A stretch of DNA of 64,000 bases from Symbiodinium kawagutii (Eukaryota; Sar; Dinophyceae; Suessiales; Symbiodiniaceae): positions 328,145 through 392,144 of the forward strand of contig VSDK01025600.1 of the NCBI GenBank assembly GCA_009767595.1, read 5' to 3'. Below the pieces are notes generated by a model. That model ran no database searches, was not told where the DNA came from, and saw only the letters and a list, made by a program, of their open reading frames with translations. Position numbers and translations under genes: made by a program. Positions 57,201 to 64,000 of this stretch are shown in pieces. Numbering within the stretch: the stretch's first letter is position 1; each line of letters begins with the position of its first letter.

Positions 57201-60200
57201 AACACTATTTTGCACTTGATCATTTCACTGAACTACGATGACTGCCTCACGACCAATGAGAACGCACTAAGTCACATCCACGTTGCGAGCAGCCAAGCGA
57301 GGTACTGACCCGCAAGAGAAACAAAACAAAGACACGTAATAACGACCATCCCACAAACGGCCTTTGGGTACGAAAATATGTCAAATGTGTTTCGTGGTCC
57401 CTCAGTGACAACTACCCTCTGTTAAACTAACGTGGAACTTGAACAAAGCATCATTTTTGGCAGGTAAAACCGTCAGAAATTGTAGTTTTTAGAAAAAATC
57501 CACTTCCAGCTTAGCTTGCCAGAGCATAATCCTGTTCCTAGTTGATGAAACGCAGGGGTTCACCATGGATAGTACAGGCCCCCCCTCCCTCAACCACTTC
57601 CCAGCAGCGGCACCCTCTGAGGTGCCCACGAGTTCCGAGATTTGGTCCCGCTTTGGCCACCAGAAGCGGGGAATGGTCTGGCGCCAGAGCTGAAAAGGTT
57701 GACCATGGGGGTAACTGGTGGGGGAACTGCCAGCAACATGGTTGAAATCAGGGAACAACAAACCAGCAATATCCAACGAAAAAATGTGGGGCGGAGTGAC
57801 TGGTGATCGTTGACAGTTCCAATCACAAAGGTCCTCATTGATAGTTGGTAGCCAACTATAACGGGTACTACTGTGGAGTAGCTGATAACATGTTTATTCT
57901 CCGTCCAGTGAAACTCGCATAATATACCAGTGGTGGGAAACAACTGGTATATAGTGGGCATCAATGTATGGTGTAAGACAAATCATATGGGAAAACCAAG
58001 GTAGCGCTTATCATAGTTGAAGAAGGTGCGGATGTTAATGTGAACCAAAAATCCTGTGGGATCTTCTGCAACGGTCATAGGAGGCAACTAACCAGTAGTT
58101 GCAGATAATATTGCGAACCATAAATACAATGGGAATACTAAGCATCAATCAAATAGAGATACCAACCAAGACAAGGATAAAGATACAGTAGAGGGTGATA
58201 AGCAACAAGAAATCCACCATTGCATGAAAAATGGCAACAGCCAACATTAAGAAAGAAAACACTGCTAAATACAATGCCCGATAGAATCTATCAATGGTAC
58301 TATATCAATGTGTCAGGATTCGGTGAGAACAGGGGCAAAGCTTGTCCGGCTCTGGGGTGCAAAGCCATCTTGAAGGACTAGACACACTGGTACCATACCA
58401 TCGGTTGATGATGCTTGTGGAAAAGCCCTCAATGAGAAGTGCGACAGCCCTTGAAACGTAAACCACAGGAACTCTCCATGAATCAACCATGGACCATTAG
58501 TGGGCGGTCAAAAGATAGAGTAAGGGGCAATTAATTCAATGCTTGGTGAATGTGGTGCATCACATTTTTTTGCCTTCAATCATTTTTGAGGCATGACTCA
58601 CCACGAATGAAATACTACCAATTAAGAATAACCATCAATTAGCCACTATATATAATCCATCAAGCATATCAAGATTATCGACAATCAAATAATTCATAAA
58701 ACATTATCAACAACTCATTGACCATTGCACTCACTAACCATCAACCACCCATCAACCACCCATCAACCACGCATCAACCACCCATCAACCACCCATCAAC
58801 CACCCATCAACCACCCACCCAAGTCCCCATGAGTTCTACCACCGTTGCGCTCCTGGGATTTCGTTGCCAGCATCGAGTTCCCGACACCTCAGCAAGTGCG
58901 GAAAGGCAGGGTAGTGCTTGATCATGGCTGACAAATGCTAATAGCCTGATGATGATCAGTGATAATTAATGATCGATCGATGATGGTCACCTGCTGTTGA
59001 TGGTTAGAAGAGGTTAAGAACGGATCAGAACCATTGGTCATGATTCGTGACTGTGGGTGATGGCGATAGTGGTTTTAAGAATAAAGACGAATCAGCAGCA
59101 AAAACGTTTGAACATTGCTGGCTGTCCATGTCACTGGTTCCTGTCAGCTGTTAGCCCGTGGGTTCAAATTACAACCAATCACCGAAAGGTACAGTTTCAT
59201 GCCAGGCACCGATGAATGGAAAGTAGACTGCTAATGTGAAACCATGCAATGCACTCCTGCCAATCATCTCGACTGCTATTGGCCCGATCCCCACTCAGCA
59301 TCGGGTCAATCAAAACCCTAAACTAGCCCAAACCCCAAAAGTCAGCAAAGCAGCATTCATAAGGATTTGATACGGTATACCCATCCTGGCCAATCCATTT
59401 ACCCCTGTTGAATCATATGAATCATACGTCGCATTGACCCATGGGCACCACATTTCCGGTCGCCTGTGGGTCCAGTTCCAGGACTCACCGGCCGTTCAGG
59501 CCTTAGGGCGAGTCATGTGTTGGGCCTGCCTATGGCTGATTGATGCTGGTTGATGCTGGTTGCCTCATCTAATGATGCCCAAAAGTGGAGGAGTTGACAC
59601 TGGTGCTGTCAGCAAGTTTCTGCTCATGTTCACACTCAGCAGTATCAAAATCTCGGCTGATTGGAAGAGTCAGTACTGGTTTCCTTGGGATGCTTCCGTT
59701 CCATTCATGGAGCTTCTATGAACTATTTAGGATTTGAACAACTACTACCGTACGGATTTCTGCTCAGGGTGAAGTTGTCCATCTGGGTTGAAGCCGAGCA
59801 CGACACGGAGGGGATGGCATGTCTGCATCCTGTCAGGCCCAGCGTTTTGAAACATAGAACCGATTATCATCCTTCTTGGTGATAATTGTTGGCATGGATG
59901 ATGAGTTCTTATATGTGTGTGTGATCCATTTATATGCAAATGATTCTGTTTTAAAAAATACCCAAATATAAATACTTTAATAAATAGCACCCACGCGCCA
60001 ATCAAAAAGTGATCGGCGTCAGGAGCGCAATGTCTCCTATAGATAAGTGGGAGCAATATGCTACTACCATCCTGGAGTAGATGGAATAGATATAAAAATA
60101 GTTTTATTTGTAAAAATTACTATGACACGACAAGTATCAATTGCTAATGAGCAAAACCCGGATCGGTGACTCAGTTGAACCTGCCCTTCCCTTCATGAAC

Positions 60201-61484
60201 ACAAGGCCTTGGGCGGAGGCGGTGTCGGAACCTCACAGGCACAAATGGTCTATAACTTGTCCCAACTGATCTCCCATGTGTCCCCCGGAAGCACATCCAT
60301 CGTGGCAACTGGTCTTGCACCATCATTATTTCCAGGATAATGATGGAAAATCCATCGTTTATAGCTGGTTTCCCAGCGATCCGAAGGAAACAGCAGGCAG
60401 ATGCAGGCGGGATGTTTGGGGCACCCTGAGTTTGGAAAACAGGCGCTACGTCATCGTTTCCTGAGAACGAAGCTGGACTGATGGGAGGGCTTTGCCTTGG
60501 CGCTCGAGCCGACGCCGGCTTTGACACAACGACCGTTGACACTGCCCTGAGGAACCGTGAAACAAGAACTCGTTGCTGAGCTGTTTAGCTCCGCTGATGT
60601 CTTGGCCAAATGTTATCGTTCTGTTTCATCTAAACATGCCCTAGTGTTAATTCAAGCATCCTCAAAAATGGCCCCACCCCTCCAAAAGTTGATAGATTTT
60701 GTGAAGAGGAAGAACATCACAAAAATCACGCAAATTCACGATAAATTTTGCACATGGGTCAGAGGATGATGAACGGCTGACTGTCGGTTCACTCAAGGCC
60801 CTCGCGGCGAAGGCAGAGGGGAATGCTCCGCATCTGGCCAGCCGGAGGGAAACTGAAAATGATTTCGGCTGGGTCTTAAGCTGTTGGCGGTGGCAGCTGT
60901 AGCGGCTCGAGTGGTTACAACAAATACCACGATGATCATGATGAAATGATCAATCTCCATAGCCATAGTCATAAACTACCACCCCTAGATGACTTTGGCA
61001 ACATGGCACCATAGCCGTTTCTACTCCACCGAGGCCCCCGACCCATGCCATCTCTGAAGCCCACATTGGTCCGGTGCGGCGAGCCCGGCGGAGAAGGCCT
61101 GCTATGCTGAGCATGAACCGCCGGTGATCCATGGACTCAGCACACCACAACTGCCATCGGATGGGTCGAAGCACCAAATCATTGGGGGATGCTTCCCGTT
61201 CCACGCGCTGCCTCCCCCCAGGGGTGCCACGCAGGTGCAACTGATGAGGAGTTGTGCTAATCGCCGGCACCTGCCCATTGCTGGTGGCTGGTGGCTTCAA
61301 TCAGCAAAACTTCTACTAAGAAGATCTCCTGGGACTTTGTATCCAAATATTCCAAATACAGGCCTTGCGCAACTGGTACGGTTCTGAAGCCTGACAACAG
61401 CACTGCCTTCCTTTTACCAAATCTTAGTTTTCGCGTCTTCCAGTCCCTTTGGACCAGGAGCCACAAAAGGTCCCAGCTCTCAGG
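54273..61484. other. Gene-poor stretch
   Basis: No gene I can support. The frame 56373-56741 (plus; RHYGLALLPGPVANLPAIW, then GKDAVDLIFVLLALSGRTMS) reads somewhat better than chance and might be an exon of an unseen gene. Frames near 60.2-60.8 kb are weaker. 56.9-57.2 kb has several degenerate TGACAACTTC words that resemble the minisatellite unit in the introns of gene C. Short CCATCAACCAC repeats lie at 58.73-58.82 kb. Confidence 0.35.
58735..58818. repeat. 11-bp minisatellite CCATCAACCAC
   Basis: About seven copies of CCATCAACCAC with one variant (GCATCAACCAC). Short open frames across it are artefacts. Confidence 0.9.
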
Positions 61485-62099
61485 TCACCTTGCCCAGGAA
61501 GCAGCGATCTTATCAGCATCCATCGTGCTGCTCATCACTGCACACAAGTCTTGGCGGCTGGGCAAGTTGTCCACCTTCCCTGCTTTGCAAAAAGAGTGGC
61601 GGTGCAGCCACCGAACGCTGACGTGCTTCGGCGCATGGATGCACTGCCACACGGGACCAGAATCCCCATTCCTCTTCTGATGGTAGAAACCGCTGATGAG
61701 CATCTGTCGAAGCAAACTTCTACCACCAGCGTAGTGGGCCAGTGATCTGATGTCCCTCATGTACGATCGTGGCACAGTGAGGGTGGGATTGCCTTTGCAT
61801 CCCTTGGCTCTGACGTGATTGTTGAAGGAGGCCACACCACCCATGGCGCGGCCGCCACAGCCTGGATTGCTAGCACGGTGGCAGAAGGCCATTTCGCCAC
61901 AATGCTGGCAATACTTCTTGGGATAAGCAACCATTGGCACCTGGCGCGTCAGGCAGCTGGTTGAATGATTGAACATGATTTGAACACGACTCTGCCCTAC
62001 CAAATTGATGTCCCACATGTTCCTTCGGAATTCCTTCGTGTTGCTCTCTTCAGAATGGCCTCCACTCCGGATGCGGCTGCACCTGCTCCGTCGATGCAT
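61485..62099 (-). CDS. Possible Cys/His-containing protein of unknown family
   Basis: A 204-residue open frame whose middle part reads YPKKYCQHCGEMAFCHRASN, PGCGGRAMGGVASFNNHVRA, KGCKGNP. The C-x2-C-x6-C spacing followed by C, H and C looks like a small zinc-binding unit, and the segment reads better than random. The N-terminal (HRRSRCSRIRSGG) and C-terminal parts are less convincing and may be intron. An opposing frame (61965-62246, plus) is also open and reads plausibly at its end (RRMRQNENRRLRYLPVLIAL), so the strand is not settled. Confidence 0.3.
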   Translation of the reverse strand: MHRRSRCSRIRSGGHSEESNTKEFRRNMWDINLVGQSRVQIMFNHSTSCLTRQVPMVAYPKKYCQHCGEMAFCHRASNPGCGGRAMGGVASFNNHVRAKGCKGNPTLTVPRSYMRDIRSLAHYAGGRSLLRQMLISGFYHQKRNGDSGPVWQCIHAPKHVSVRWLHRHSFCKAGKVDNLPSRQDLCAVMSSTMDADKIAASWAR

Positions 62100-62369
62100 T
62101 CGTCTCGGTCAGCTGCGCTGCTTGAAGCTGCAGCAGGGACAGGCCAAAGCCGTCCTCACAGTCGTCGCATGCGTCAAAATGAGAACCGGCGTCTGCGGTA
62201 TCTCCCTGTGCTAATTGCCTTAGAGGCAACTCGGCGAAGCAACTGAGAGGCTTCAGAGTTTATCATGTCCAAGTTTAGTCGGGTTCTTGGGACGGACTCC
62301 TTTTAGAGAATCAAATAGTTAAGTAAATTCAGAGAAGACAAGGTCAACATTCGATACAAAGCCCAGCTG

Positions 62370-62633
62370 ATGCAAGCTGAGGCTGCGACCAAAAGAGGCC
62401 GGCCGCGGCCAGGGAAAATGAAAGGACTTTCATGGTTTTCCGAAAGTCTCTTTTTGCTTGAGCTCTATGACTCTATGAAGTGGCCGAGGGTGGAAAGCGT
62501 GGTTCAAGGCAGTGGCTATCTGTCTAGACTCACAACAGCGAACAGACAACACAAAATGTTCCAGGTTTTGTCTGCCAAAGCTGGAAACAGCAAGAACTAC
62601 AGGCAAGTTTGCAAGCCGGAATCAAAAAGATAG
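62370..62633 (+). CDS. Weak candidate small ORF with an AT-hook-like motif
   Basis: 87 residues with TKRGRPRPGK near the start, which resembles an AT-hook (RGRP core that contacts the DNA minor groove), followed by SWFSESLFLLELYDSMKWPR. There is no homologue in the window and no supporting splice structure. It may be chance; listed because no other gene is visible in this stretch. Confidence 0.18.
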   Translation: MQAEAATKRGRPRPGKMKGLSWFSESLFLLELYDSMKWPRVESVVQGSGYLSRLTTANRQHKMFQVLSAKAGNSKNYRQVCKPESKR

Positions 62634-64000
62634 AAATAGAAATAGCTTGAAATGACTATTGTTCGAAAGGGCCACTTGATCCAAACAGATCTGTGGCCGC
62701 AACCCACTGGCTGGAACCAACCCCTTGGATGCTCCGGCCGCCTCGGCGGTGGGATCCTCCGCACTGTGGATGATCTGCCGGATGAGTTGTACGGACTCCG
62801 GTTGCATCAACCTGTCAGCACCATGTCCCCCGTGGTGGGCAGCTGAAGCATCAGCAACTTTGTAATCCACAGGCACCTCAAAACGGGAAAACTTTTGGTG
62901 CTTTCCCTCCGACGTTGCTACGAAAATGTGGTGCTGTGGTTTTCTAACGATGCCATCCAAACATACCTAAACATCAGTAGCTGGTGGTTTTTGGGAAGGT
63001 TGAGAGGTCCAGCCATGAAAAGGGCAGTAATTAGTGACATCGATGTGCTCCGACCCTCCCCAAGTGGCAGCCTGTGGCTTGATGGTATCCTATCGATAGT
63101 CACGTGGGATTGTCCTGCCAAATTTTATCTGCAAAGTCATTAAGCCACAACAAGTCAATCCATTGTAGGGATTTTTCCGTTGCTGCTTACAGTAAAATGG
63201 TTAAACAAAATAACCATCGGTCCAGCAGTAAGTGTGCTGATCAACCACGTAGTGCAGGGTAACCCATAAACGCACTTCTGATGGCGGCAGCCAGACAATG
63301 CCAACTGAGGCCAACGACCATTCCCAATAGAACTCGTCCAACTTCGCATTCACGAGACCACATCCCTCAGCAGCATCTCTCATGAAAATCTATGGAGCTG
63401 GTAACCTTCCATTCTCTTGGTTTTCAGACGGGCCCAGACTCGCTGCAAATTGCAAATTTGACATGAGCCCATATGAGAAAGAGCTTGATTTTGCTACGGT
63501 TTATAAGAGTTTAGGGATTTAGTTTCAGTCATGCTTTGAATTCTAACTTTGCCCCCACCTGCGGAATTTGACCGTGAACCTTGGCGTCATTTCACTTGCT
63601 GCAGCACCATGCCAAAACATCAAACATCTGAAAAGGCCAACGTGTCCAAACAATATCAGCAGCACTCAGAGGGGACTCAAAGCCTGACATGCAGCTTTAC
63701 ATCGCCAAAGCGCCAGCATTTGGCTCCCAACCATTGTGCCGAAAGCACACTCTGTCAAAGTGGCAACCTGGAACCGCAGAATTTAATGAGATACAACGGG
63801 AGGCGTCTCTGCAGCAAATGGTCCCCACCCAAGAGTTAAGGCTTGGGCACATCCAAAATGCACCTGACCAAAGCGAAAGGATGCAGCCGTTTTGTGTTGC
63901 ACGTCCTGCTTAAAGGGCTGCCTGTTGACCCTCCCAACGGCCGAAGTTGCCGGTTCAGAAGAAGGGCCTAGCGCTGTGCGACTCACATAGAAGAAGGGAC

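Overview
The window looks like nuclear DNA of a dinoflagellate, most like a Symbiodiniaceae/Suessiales genome. The evidence is indirect but consistent. Genes are split by introns that use GC (and apparently GA) donors with AG|G acceptors. Paralogues sit in a head-to-tail, same-strand tandem array. Introns and spacers are full of minisatellites. The protein families are eukaryotic: a PP2A B''-like subunit, a pentameric ligand-gated channel-like protein, a Cdc48 N-domain-like protein and an OTU fragment. I found no rRNA, tRNA, CRISPR or bacterial operon structure.

Region 1 to about 38.8 kb is a tandem array on the minus strand. Three paralogous genes (A, partial, 1-3518; B, 8819-15835; C, 24892-36103) encode a large receptor-like protein. 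Its order is signal peptide, 15 FG-GAP/VCBS calcium-binding repeats, ephrin-receptor-like cysteine-rich repeats, one membrane span, and a cytoplasmic region of about 330 residues with a WCIFEVF motif. I rebuilt B and C exon by exon. Both give uninterrupted frames (8 exons each; 1,598 and 1,584 aa), and the intron phases agree in all copies. A second small gene (exons near 6.1-6.6 kb and 18.3-18.9 kb) was duplicated with A and B. The B-C spacer carries a roughly 4.4 kb insertion (about 20.15-24.6 kb) with plus-strand coding fragments, including a broken OTU protease. Introns 2 and 4 of gene C have grown to 2.7-2.9 kb by minisatellite expansion.

Region 38.8-64 kb is single-copy and gene-poor. 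It holds a one-exon Cdc48 N-domain-like gene (40960-41559, minus), a multi-exon PP2A B'' (PPP2R3)-like gene (about 47.06-51.43 kb, minus) recognised from scattered short exons, and a one-exon pentameric ligand-gated channel-like gene (52935-54272, minus). The last 9.7 kb shows no gene I can firmly support. Assembly gaps lie at 21535-21587 and 43596-44000, the second inside a trinucleotide repeat.

All confident genes are on the minus strand. The array genes look like surface receptors that sense or bind something outside the cell and signal inward. The channel-like and PP2A genes would also fit signalling, but nothing in the sequence ties them to the array.
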